From: Pyropia yezoensis | Taxonomy: Eukaryota; Rhodophyta; Bangiophyceae; Bangiales; Bangiaceae | Direction: 5' to 3' | Assembly: GCA_009829735.1 (NCBI GenBank) | Contig: CM020618.1 | Location: 37,238,894 to 37,302,893, forward strand | DNA: 64,000 bases | In this document: positions 51,576 to 62,020 of the stretch, piece by piece | How positions within the stretch are numbered: position 1 is the first letter of the stretch | How the letters are laid out: each line of letters begins with the position of its first letter | The notes under the pieces: generated by a model | Databases searched by the model: none | Told to the model about the DNA's origin: nothing | What the model saw: only the letters and a program-made list of their open reading frames with translations | Made by a program: the position numbers and the translations under genes

Positions 51576-54500
51576 ATGACGTCTGGGACGGCGAGCGGTG
51601 GGGGTGGTGCAACGGGGCGTCCGCCGTTCACGCCTGGAGACACCAGCGCGGATAGGCTGGCTTCTGATGGCGTTGACGACATTCCTGTGCACCTCCCTGT
51701 GCTCGAGGTTGGCCCTAGGCGGGCTAAACGCACCCTCACGGCGGAGAAGGTGGTTGAGTGCCTCGTTGTTCCATCCTACCCCCAAACGTCCAACTCGTCT
51801 ACGAGCGGGGTCCTGACGATGGTGCCTGTCGCATCAGTCGAGAAGGACCACAACCCAAAGATCTTTGTGGCGTACAAGTCTCCTGGGGGGCAGAGCCGCA
51901 AGCTGGGAAATCAACTGTCTCTCAGCTTCGGCTTTTGTTCGTATGATTGGACCGAGTACCCGTGCTTTGGCGTTGACGCTTGCGCGAACGTTCCGCGCAC
52001 TGTTCTGGACGTGCCTCACACAGCTCTCGAGGCCGGCGACGCGGCCCAGTACGGCGTCTCCGAGAGACTATTTGCGGAGGCCAGCTCCGAGACGGCTTCC
52101 GCGGACACGGAGCAGCAGGCGCTGGGACGGGAGTGGGACCGGTACACCTCCGTTGTGGTGCCGTTCCAGCACAAGCCCTGCCCAAACATCCTGTGTTCGC
52201 GCCTAGATACTCCGCCAAAGGGCACGGTCGTCACGATCCGGTCGTCGGGCAGAAAGTTTTTGGGGTGTGCCGGCTACTCGCGCGAGAACCGACTGGGCCA
52301 CAAAAAACTCTTCCCTTGCGAACATCCAAAACCTGACCAACATTGAGAGGTGGCTGAGCGACGAAAGGTACGTTTGGGACCGCATGAGGGTGCGTGTCAC
52401 GCGTCCATGGCCGTCTCCCCCTTCTTCCATCTGTTGCCAGGGCGGCCGTCTTTTCCTTGCCTCTTTTTTCTACGGCGGGCTCCCCCTCCTTGCCTCTCTT
52501 TCCACGGCGGGTACCGTGGAGCGCCGTCTCGTTCGATGTTATGGGTGATGGCGCCCCCGACAATGACTATGCTGTCAGCGACGGATTGTGGTACGCGGTG
52601 TCCTGCCTTATGCGTCGGAACGAGCTCGCCGCCCCCTATCCTGATCCTTTCTCGCGCTGAGCACCATGGCTGAGCACCTATCCCTGTCTGCTCATGGCGG
52701 CCTTGGTTCTTCTCGCCTTGTGCCATTTCCCCGCGTTAGTTCTGCAGAGCGGGGTGTGGTGTCCGTACTTTGACAGCAGGGGAGCCACCTCTCCGACCAT
52801 CCCCCTCCCTAGCTGGTGGCGCGAGCGCAGTTCTGACATCCTGTGATATTGGTTGCCATCGACGTGCTTTTTTTTTTTCCTGTCTGGCGTTGCTCGTTCA
52901 ATATTTTTGCAGAGAGGTGACGGACATTCCTGCCGGGGTCAGCGCAAACTACCCATGCATGACCTTCCGTGCAGTGGGTTCTCGGCTTATGTGCCGGTCC
53001 CACGCTGGGCAGGCCCAGGCGCTCACGCGCCGCGTCCCCTGCAGCAGCGTGCTTTACGTCGGCGTGCCGCTGACAGAGGACGGCGGACGGGATGTGCAGG
53101 GGAGCTTCCTTCTCCTCTCCGTCGGGGCGCACACCCACCCCCCGCCTCCCATCACGACCGCGACCCGCGGGCTTCCCGTCACCGCCGCGGAGGTGAAAGC
53201 ACACCACCACATTTTCCTCGCAGCGCAGGAGGAGGACGTGCGCGCAAATCTGGCGGACGAGTACGGTCGGGTGGCAGCTTCTGTGCCGCAGACAGCCTTG
53301 CGGTGTGCCCGCCGGCAGACAGCGGCCGAGCGCAATCCGTGGGGGCAGGGTCGCGACGCCGCTCTGAGGATGGTGGCTCGAGCGGTCGTGGCGGGAGACC
53401 CCTATTTCCGTGCCCCTATCGTGTCTGACGCAATCGCCTGCGTTTTTCCGGCTGTTCTGGAGACCAACTTTCGGCGCGTCGCGAATGGTGAGCTGGCGCT
53501 GGAGACGGACGAGTATTACAAGGCGGTGGAGTCGGTTGGGCTGGCGCAGGACGGCGATTTTTTCGTACTTGCCATCTCCGCGACGATTAATAACAAGGGC
53601 GTGACGCTGGCGCGCTTCTTCATCCAGAGGGCGACGCGGCAGGTCGCGCGGACCTGCTACAGGCTTTTTTTTCAAAAAATCCTGAAGATCAACCCTGCCT
53701 GGGCGCCCTGGAACGTGCTTGTTCAGCGGGAGCTGTCCGTGGTGGACCCTTCGCTTGACGGGGTCCCCTCCGCCGCAGTGGTGGAAAAGGCCACCGAGAG
53801 CGTCCGTCGAATGAAGCGCGGCGTGCTCGTGGGGATCACCCTGGACTTCTTGGCATCGCTTACAGGGGGGCTCTGTGATGCCCTCGAAGATGTTGGGTTT
53901 GACGAGTTTTCTGTGGACGACCACGCCCGCAACATCCTCTTCGGCTGCAAGGCCCACGCCAACCGTGTGTGCGATCGGGCGCCGTTGACCGTGCGCGCGA
54001 CGCTGCGGAAGCTCATGGAGTGCTACAACGTCGAGGAGGCGCAGCGTTTGCGCGCGTTGGTGATTGAGCAGGAGCCGTCTAGCGACTGTTCGGGCGTCCT
54101 GGGGAACCCGCGCTTGCTGCAGGCGTTTTGTCCCGCGTTTTCCAACGCAGACCCGTTGCAGCGGGAGGTGGCCTCCTCAACAGCAAACGCGGAGGAGTCC
54201 CAACACGAGCGGATCTACAAGCTCTGCGGGCGTCGGCAGCCGCCAATGGTGGCCATGACTGGGAGCCAGTTTGTGGACCACCGGGACGCAGAGGAGCTGG
54301 ACAACGGCCGCGCTGCCGGCACGCACACCTCCATGGAGCGCGCAGATTACTCCCAGCGACGCCGGGAAAAGCGGCGTCGGGAGAGCCGGCCGCGAGCCGA
54401 CGGCGCAGCCGCAGACGAATTTGCAGATGGCGACGCGGGGGTCCAAAACGCCGCGGGCAACTGTGAAGGTCGCGTACGCGATCGAGAGCGCGAGAGAAGG

Positions 54501-54914
54501 GGGGGTGGTGGGAGGGCGCGGGCGGATGAAGGTGTCAGTGCCAATCGGCATTCTGAGGCACCCGCCCGTGGCCCGCAGCCGAAAAGACGGCGCCGGGCTG
54601 TCGGGGGGGCACCCGCGGGTAGTGCGGCCGCGCACCTCCGCATCGCCGAGCTGGAGAAGGAGCTGCAGCAGCAGCGTAACAAGACGCTGGAGGCGGAGAA
54701 CGCGGCTTTGCGCATGGGTTCTATTGCTGGGAGTGGCAGTTCTGCCGGCCCCGCGGCCACCGCCGCGACGCCCGCCGGCACCGAGGCAGGCGCGACACCG
54801 CCAGCCTGGTTTGTCAGCCTCATGATGGCGGCGAGCCAGGCGGCTGGGTCTACTCAACAGGTCGGCATTAATGCCGATGCTGGCCACGAGAATGGTGGTA
54901 GTGCCGGTGTTTAG
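51576..54914 (+). CDS. MULE-like transposase, two exons, apparent frameshift in exon 1
   Basis: Exon 1 runs from the ATG at 51576 to 52367 (ACGAAAG|GTACGT). The 545-bp intron ends in a strong pyrimidine tract and TTTTTGCAG. Exon 2 is 52913-54914. The exon 1 frame that fits the splice phase (NLTNIERWLSDER) is offset from the upstream frame (KKLFPCEHPKPDQH, then TGA at 52344). One base appears missing near the A4 run at 52328-52331: a disabling mutation or a read error. Exon 1 ends in a zinc-finger-like GRKFLGCAGYSR...PCEH. Exon 2 opens with a C...C...HTH element (VGAHTHPPPP) like FLYWCH/WRKY-GCM1 fingers of MULEs. Next is a transposase-like core with VGITLDFLASLTGGLCDAL then FGCKAHANRV, matching the TD..xAL/CxxHxxR pattern. 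It ends with KRRRR and a leucine-zipper coiled coil (LRIAELEKELQQQRNKTLEA). About 930 residues in total. Confidence 0.65.
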
Positions 54915-55224
54915 GAAGCCTGAGTAGTTGTGATGAGCACTTTTCTTCTCGGCCTAGTCTTCGCGAGCTCTTTGCTCTACAGCCTCCACTTCCCTGTCAC
55001 GCCCAGCCAGGACCCATGTGCGTGGTGGAAAACGAGGGTAACACTTCCTAGGCGCAACCAAGCGGATGACCACCAGCGCCAGCGACCCTACCCACACAAT
55101 CGCGTGCTCTTGTACGCGTAGCAATAGCTAATTTTCAGGGAGAGGGGGAGTAGGAGTCTGCCACAGCTATCCCCACCATCGCCACCGCGGACGCCATCAT
55201 TGCCACCGCGACCCCCCCCCCTCC

Positions 55225-55905
55225 CCCTAGAGTTCCCCCGGCTGATAACCGCCAGAAGGCAGGCGGCCGCCGGCAGAAGTGTGGCCGCCAGGAGGCGGGT
55301 GACAGCCAGAAGGGGGGTCACCGCGAGGGCGAGGAGGGGGATGACGCCCAGGACGGGGGTGACCGCCGCCAGGAGGGGGGCAGGCGCCAGGAGTGAGGTG
55401 GCCACCAGGAGGTTGGTGGGTGTGGTGACGGGGGTGACCGCCAAGAAGGGAATGGCCGCCAGGTGGCGAGTAACCGCAAGGGGGGGGATTACCGCCATGA
55501 GGAGTGTGACCGTCAATAAGGGGGTGACCGCCGAGAGGAGGGTCGCGCCTAGGAGGGGGGTGACAGCCAGGAGGGAGATAGCTGCCGTGAGGGGGGTGAA
55601 CGCCAGGAGGGGTATGTCCGCCAGCAGGGGGGTCACCCCCGGAAGGGGCATGGCCACCGGGGGGCGGGTGACCGGCAAGAGAAGGGTGAGCGCCAGGAGG
55701 GGAGTGGCCGCCAGGAGGGCGGTGACCGCCGCCCGCGAGGTCACCGCCGGGAGGGAAGTAACCGCCGCCAGGCGGGTGACCGCCAACAGGGGCGTGACCG
55801 TCGCCACGAAGGGGGCGACCGGGAACAGGGGGTGACGGCCAGGAAGGGGGTGACCGCTGCCAGGAAGATGCACGCCGGAAGGGGGTGACCGCCGCCCGGA
55901 GGATG
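55225..55905 (+). repeat. 18-bp minisatellite inside the element
   Basis: About 35 degenerate units of the type aggaggggggtgaccgcc. The period is a multiple of three, so every frame stays open (RGVTAR on plus, PLLAVT on minus). These are not considered genes. Confidence 0.9.
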
Positions 55906-56479
55906 GTGAGCACCGCTGTGGTATAAAACTCGATCCTCTCAGACACGTGTCAATATCCCTCGGAGGAAAGGGACAGGTAACACAGAAAGGGGAGCTACGA
56001 GAGTGGTATGCCTGTTGCCTCACGTGCCTGCTCGCAGAGCAAACAGATACGCACGGTAGTGCACACGGGGAAGAGGAAAGCAAACGCGCAGTTGTCTTTT
56101 TCCTGAGGGCGCGGGCCAAGGGCGCCTCGCTGTCCCTCTTAACGTGCATCTGGGGGAGCCTCGGCACGTTGGCCAGGTAGCCCCCCCATACCCCCGAGTG
56201 GCCCCGACCCGAGTCTAACCTCGTCAGGTCGGGGGCCACTATCACTACTAATTCTACTCCCACTCACTAATCTCACACTCAAGTTCTCTCAAATCAAGTC
56301 GCTCACAAGTATGCAAAAACCCATCAGAAATCCCTCTCTCACGTGTGGATAGCGTAGTCCACCGCATCCCAATGCCGGGCACGGGCCACGGCCGCCAACC
56401 ATCACCACACGGCGGGCGTGTTCTGGCACCTGGTGCCCTCTGGTTGCAGTCCCGGGTCGGCGCCAAGTCAGGGCCAGGG

Positions 56480-58260
56480 ATGCTACAACCGCCACGACGG
56501 GGGTGACGGCCGACAGGGGGATGGCCGACTGGAGGGGGCTAACTGCTGGCCTGGACGTGGCCGCATGCGGGGGGGTGAGCGCCGGCAGAAGGGTCGCCGC
56601 CGGCAGAAGGCTGGCGGCCGGTAGTAGGCTGGTCGCCGGTCGGCCGGTGTCCGCCAGGAAGGGGGTGGCCGCCTGGAGGGGGATCGCCAAAAGGAGAGGC
56701 GTGGCTACCAGGAGGGGCGTTGTGGCCTGCCGGGGGATCGCCCTGAGAAAGGACGTGGCCCCCAGGATGGGGATGGCCTAAAGCAAGGGGCTGGCCTCCT
56801 GGAGGGAGATCGCCCCAAGGAGGGGCGTGGCCGCCAGGATGGGGCTGACCCCAAGGATGGGGGTGGCCACCAGGACGGGGGTGACAGCCGGTAGGGGTGT
56901 GGACGCCAGAGGAGGGGTGACCGCCGCCAGGAGGGGGTTGACCGATAGAAGAGGGGTGGCCGTCAGCTGGACGGCGGCCGCCGGCACGGCGGTGGCCGCC
57001 GGTTGGGCGGTGGCCGCCGGCAGGGCGGTGGCCGCCGGCGCCCGGGTGGACGTAGCCGCAACCCGAAGAGAGGTGGCCGCTGGCAAGGAGATGGCCGGGG
57101 GCAGGGGGGCACCCGCGGGCAGAGCAGTCGCCGCAGGCAGGGAGATCACCGTGCGCAGGGGGAAAGCCACAGGTAGGGGCAGCCGCAGGCTGGCGCAGCC
57201 GAGGAAAAGGGCAGCCGCCGGCAGGGGAACAGCCGCGGGCAGAGGGGAAGCAGCGGGCAGGGGGACGGCCGCAAGCAGAGGGGACTGCCGCGGGCAAGGG
57301 GGCAGCCGCGGGCAGCGGCAGCCGCGGGCAGAGATGTCACCGCCGGCAGGGAGATCGCCGTGGGCAGAGGGGCAGCCGCCGGCACGGGCAGCCGTGGGCA
57401 GGGGCAGCCGCGGGCAGAGGGACAGCCGTGGGCAGGGGCAACCGCGGGCAGAGGTCGCCGCGGGCAGAGAGAGCGCCGCGGGCAGAGGGGCAGCCGCGGG
57501 CAGGGCGGCAGCCGTGGGCAGGGGGGACAGCCGCGGGCAGAGGGGACAGCCGCGGGCAGGGAGATCGCCGCGGGCAGGGGGGCAGCCGTGAGCAGGGGGG
57601 GACAGCAGTGGGCAGGGGGGCAGCCGTGGGCAGGGGGGACAGCCGTGGGCAGGTGCAGCCGCGGGCAGGGCGGCAGCCGTGGGCAGGGGGGACAGCCGCG
57701 GGCACAGAAGACAGCCGCGGGCAGAGGGGAAGCAGCGGGCAGGGGCAGGGGCAGCTGCGGGCACGGGCACAGCCGCAGGCAGAAGAGAAGCTGCAGGCAG
57801 GGGGATAGCCGCGGGCGGAGGGGAGAGCCGCGGGCATGGAGATTGCCGCGGGCAGGGGGGCAGCCGCGGGCAGGAGGTCAGCCGCGGGCAGGGGCAGCCG
57901 TGGGCAGGGGGACAGCTGCGGGCAGGCAGAGGGGAAGCAGCGGGCAGGGGGATCGCCGCGGGCAGGGGGACATCCGCGGGCAGGGGGACAGCCGCGGACA
58001 GGGGGACAGCCGCGGGGAAGCAGCGGGCAGGGAGACAGCCGCGGCCAGAGGGGAGAGCCGCGGGCATGGAGATTGCCGCGGGCAGAGAGAGCGCCGCGGG
58101 CAGGGGCAGCCGTGGGCAAGGGGACAGCTGCGGGCAGGCAGAGGGGAAGCAGCGGGCAGGGGGACCGCCGCGGGCAGGGGGACATCCGCGGGCAGAGGGA
58201 CAGCCGCGGGCGGAAGGGGAAGCAGCGGGCAGGGGCAGCCGTTGGCGGAGGGGTCGCCGA
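56480..58260 (+). repeat. Related minisatellite blocks inside the element
   Basis: 56480-57090 has degenerate gtggccgccaggagggg-type units. From about 57090 it grades into gcagccgcgggcaggggg units (about 18 bp, with 15- and 24-bp variants) up to 58260. The three arrays (with 55225-55905) share the GGGGG + (A/T)GCCGC theme and may descend from one motif. Unarrayed DNA at 55910-56480 holds no recognisable gene. Confidence 0.85.
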
Positions 58261-58397
58261 CATGGGGGGGGTCATGCCGGCTGCGGCTACGCGGGGGGGG
58301 GGGAGGGGTGGCTCCGACAGGGGAGGGTCGTTGCGACTGCTGCCACGAGGGAGGGGGGGGGGGGGATTGCTGGCGCCAGGGAGGGGTGCGGCCGGGA

Positions 58398-58553
58398 TCG
58401 AGTCAAGGTACGGCTGAATACTGTAGGTAACCTTCCTGTTGTCGTCGCAATGGTTCCAACCTTACTAGCATCAACAGTTAATTACTTCCTTCCAGCGACT
58501 ACCCCCCCGTCTTACGCACGCATTCCACGACCTCTTCCCCTGCCCCACATCAA
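58398..58553 (-). repeat. Right terminal inverted repeat
   Basis: Inverse partner of 50657-50804. The core ccaaccttactagcatcaac begins at 58456. The outer part (58500-58553) is only weakly similar. Confidence 0.7.
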
Positions 58554-58570
58554 TAAGGTTGGCCTTTACC

Positions 58571-60930
58571 GATCGGTACGATTTTTTGTACCGTTTATCG
58601 ATCGGGATTCCGATATACAGATACCGAATCGGTACATCGGTTCACTAAAATTGATAACTGTATTTTGGAACTGAGTGGCATGAGAGGTGAGAGGCCGCAG
58701 ATCGGCCCTCAACTGACTGAATGCGTCCGTTGGCCGCCAGCGCAACCGCACGGACCCTGACCGGGGCAACAGGCCTGTTGCCTCAGTCAGGGTCCGTGCG
58801 GTTGCTCAGGACCACGAAGGCCGTCCGCCAATATGACAATGTCTTCCAAGCATGCCAGCGTCCAAGCTAGAATAGGTAATAGGCTTGCAACTCTTTAGGT
58901 GAAGAAGCATCCTATGAGTTCTACCAGGATGAGGCTCCGCAGGGTGCAAAGCCTCAAGCTTGGCCACGGCCTCGTCGTTGCCAATGCAGGCCGGTACAGC
59001 CTCCAGCTATGTGACGTACTCCGCCTCACGGCGATGCAGTAGGCCAGCCAGTACTGGGATGCATTTCCATCAGGGGTTGTCAAGCGTATCTGGCTCAAGT
59101 GTGTACGTGCGTATTCTTCAGGCGTGAAGACGGTACTCGTGCCCTTTTCGCTCAGCATCCCGAATACTCACTTGCTTCATGAGCGTGCATCCACCATACG
59201 CTTGCACGGAAATCACCTGAGTATTGGCGGGCCAGTACTCATGGAAATTTTTTCTCGGCTTGTGATACGCGGAGTTCGAAAACTCAAGCGTAGCACGACC
59301 CTGTCGACTCGGACTCTGATATGTTCCTCGAACCGACGCCTCCCAGGCGCACCCGCCACAACAACCATGGATGCGTCCCCGAGGTTCCACGGACCCTCGG
59401 GGCGGTCCCCAGGGTGGGGCGGGTGAGGGGCTGACAAAGTGCTTTGCAGCCTGCTGATGCGATTGAAGCTCAGGCAGTGCTCACGGGCAAGCCAAAGCCA
59501 ATGACATCCACTCGTGCCAGCGCCCGTGCACCACCTGGCTCTGGAGTGTCCCCAGGATTCGTGACAGCAGACAGGCCCAGCGCAGGATCTCCTGCTCCCT
59601 TCGCTTGTCACGCATGCAGAAGAGCCAGCAGAGAAGGGAATCCAGTCATACGGAAATGTAAAGTGCGGTACATTTTCGCAAATTGACCTGTTTTTCATGC
59701 TTTGGATACTCTTGCAGTACTCATACTGTCGCCGAAATGAACTACAGGCTAGCACGCTTGTGATTACTCATGTCTCCGGTCACAGGCGCCACTACGCTTG
59801 CCGAGAAGTCGGCTGGCTGACAGTAGATACTCGTGCCCCAGCCACGACTCCCCATACCATACGCTTGACCAAAACTGGTACGCTGGACAACCTTTGATTT
59901 CCATTATCTCGCACGTGGCGATCGCTCGTACGCCAAAACGTCTTCGACATGGACATAGTCGTGCTCTGCACTGTGAAGAAGAGGCTGGGGAGGTGTGACT
60001 AAATTTAGAGTGTATAGGTGACCATGGAGGCAGGAGGGAAAGCCGCCGCTTGCACAAAGCGTGGCGTGTTGCTACGTGGTGCGCGCAGTACGGGGATTCT
60101 CTCCACAGAGCGTGCTGTCATACCGAGTGAACAACCGCAGATCTTTGGGAGGACTTTTCCAGTCACAGACCCGCGATGAGGCACCGCCGCGTCCTCGTTA
60201 GACCTGCCACGGCTTGTTGGCCAGGGACTGTGGTGGGTGTGGCAAGGAGGGCAGCTCGAGTGGGGCGTTTTGGCAGACCAACTTAGAGGACGCGATGCGC
60301 TGGAGAGCGTATGCGGCTCCTTCGTCCTCTGGTGACTGGTGGAGCAGACTGCAAGCATGAAGCTCTCCCAGTATTTACTGCCAACTTCATAACGGTACCG
60401 AATGGTACCGACCTGGGGGAACCGGAGCGTACCGTTTACCGACCGGGATACCGAACTTTACCGAGTTCGGTAACGGACCGCATTTACCGACGTGCCAACC
60501 TTAACATCAACGCTTCGTAATTCCCGCAACCAGGGAAACCACAGCCTTCGGGCTTCGACCCGTCGTAAATCGAAGGCGAGGCCAAATATCGAAGGCCTGT
60601 CGACCAATGAAACGCCCGCATTTCTTGGCTCAGGGTCCCTAATCAGGCCAGAAGAAGCCCCCCTGCGTACATCCAATATTCTCGTCGGGCAGTTCTGGCG
60701 CGCCTGTTCTGGCGCGCCGCGCCGATCCCGCGGCGTCCTGAGCGCGCGCCGGCGAGCTGGCACGCTGGCGCGCCATCGTTCCCGCCCCATTGCGGCGCGA
60801 GACGCACCGCGCCATCCCCGCGCCGCCATCGACGCCGCCCCTCCACCACGCCGCTGGTCCTCCGCGCCGCCCCCCCCGTCAACCTTCCAGACGCTACGCG
60901 CCGGCCACGCTACCTTTGCATGCCCGCACT
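58571..60930. other. AT-richer region with degenerate repeats, no intact gene
   Basis: The GC content is clearly lower than the rest of the window. Two related 26-bp segments, gtaccgttta(t/c)cga(t/c)cggg..., lie in direct orientation at 58588-58613 and 60429-60454 (23 of 26 match), each within TACCGA/TCGGTA-rich sequence. Short words recur inside (ccatacgcttg near 59192 and 59854; tactcgtgccc near 59132 and 59829). On the minus strand near 59013-59027 a short REAEYVT reading resembles the RNase H end of a Ty1/copia polyprotein but is followed by stops. Probably decayed transposon debris. Confidence 0.45.
58742..58805. repeat. 64-bp near-perfect palindrome
   Basis: The outer 20-bp arms GCAACCGCACGGACCCTGAC (58742-58761) and 58786-58805 are exact complements. 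The 18-bp centre GGCAACAGGCCTGTTGCC (58765-58782) is itself a perfect palindrome. Only three-base mismatches (cgg/tca) separate them, so 58 of 64 bases can pair without a loop. Confidence 0.97.
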
Positions 60931-60934
60931 GGCC

Positions 60935-61960
60935 GTCAGGGAGACGCTGGGCACGCGCTGGTGGCGAGAAGCGGGGGGGGCGGATCGGTGCGCTCGGGGG
61001 ATCGTTTTTGCGGCGCGCGGCTCCGCCGCCGCTGCGGCTGGCGTCGCGCCGCGGCCCGCCTCCCCTTGCGTTTTCTGCTTGTGCGTCTACCTACTTGCGG
61101 TCGGTGTCGCGTTGGGGACGTGCTGGTGGCGCGGGGGGGGGGAGGGCGGATCGGTGCGCTCGGGGGGTCGTTTTTGCGGCGCGTGGCTGCCGCTGCCGTT
61201 GCGGCTGGCGTCGCGCCGCGGCCCGCCTCCCCTTGCGTTTTCTGCTTGTGCGTCTACCTACTGGCGGTCGGTGTCGCGCTGGGGACGTGCTGGTGGCGCG
61301 GGGGGGGGGAGGGCGGATCGGTGCGCTCGGGGGGTCGTTTTTGCGGCGCGCGGCTGCCGCTGCCGTTGCGGCTGGCGTCGCACCGCGGCCCGCCTCCCCT
61401 TGCGTTTTCTGCTTGTGCGTCTACCTACTTGCGGTCGGTGTCGCGTTGGGGACGTGCTGGTGGCGCGGGGGGGGGGAGGGCGGATCGGTGCGCTCGGGGG
61501 GTCGTTTTTGCGGCGCGTGGCTGCCGCTGCCGTTGCGGCTGGCGTCGCGCCGCGGCCCTCCTCCCCTTGCGTTTTCTGCTTGTGCGTCTACCTACTGGCG
61601 GTCGGTGTCACGCTGGGGACGTGCTGGTGGCGCGGGGGGGGGGGGGGCGGATCGGTGCGCTCGGGGGGTCGTTTTTGCGGCGCGCGGCTGCCGCTGCCGT
61701 TGCGGCTGGCGTCGCACCGCGGCCCGCCTCCCCTTGCGTTTTCTGCTTGTGCGTCTACCTACTGGCGGTCGGTGTCACGCTGGGGACGTGCTGGTGGCGC
61801 GGGGGGGGGGGGGGGGGATCGCTGCGCTCGGGGGGTCGTTTGTGCGGCGCGCGGCTGCCGCCACTGCTGCGGCTGGCAACGCGCCGCGGCCCGCCTATCC
61901 TTGCCCGTGCTACCTGCGCATCTGCGTCCTGTCAGTAGGGGTGACGCTGGGAATGGGCTT
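60935..61960 (+). repeat. ~167-bp tandem repeat, six copies
   Basis: The landmark cggtgcgctcggggg recurs with gtgcgct starting at 60988, 61154, 61321, 61488, 61655 and 61822 (the last as ctgcgct), a period of 166-167 bp. Each unit runs through a G-rich run, tcgtttttgcggcgcg, gcggctggcgtcgc, and cttgcgttttctgcttgtgc. The first and last copies are diverged. The period is not a multiple of three, yet all three plus frames stay open, so long plus-strand frames here are not evidence of a gene. Confidence 0.95.
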
Positions 61961-62020
61961 GTTGCTGGGGGGGCGGTGGCTAGCTGGTGGTGTGCGACGC
62001 TGCTGGACCAGCTGCTCAGC

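Larger units (their letters stand above)
50657..58570. mobile_element. ~7.9 kb MULE-like DNA transposon
   Basis: Defined by inverted, diverged copies of the same ~150 bp at 50657-50804 and 58398-58553, enclosing a transposase-like gene (51576-54914) and extensive minisatellites. In the best-conserved 40 bp (50711-50750 against the complement of 58456-58495), 36 positions match. Long terminal inverted repeats plus a MULE-type protein are the hallmark of Mutator-like elements. The outermost ends are diverged, and no 9-11 bp target-site duplication could be fixed by eye, so the borders are approximate. Confidence 0.65.

Noticed and set aside
55088..58430. Long repetitive frames on both strands (PLLAVT-, PCPRLS- and RGVTAR-type repeats)
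   Set aside because: They arise from ~18-bp minisatellites whose period is a multiple of three, so all frames are open; no start or domain support.
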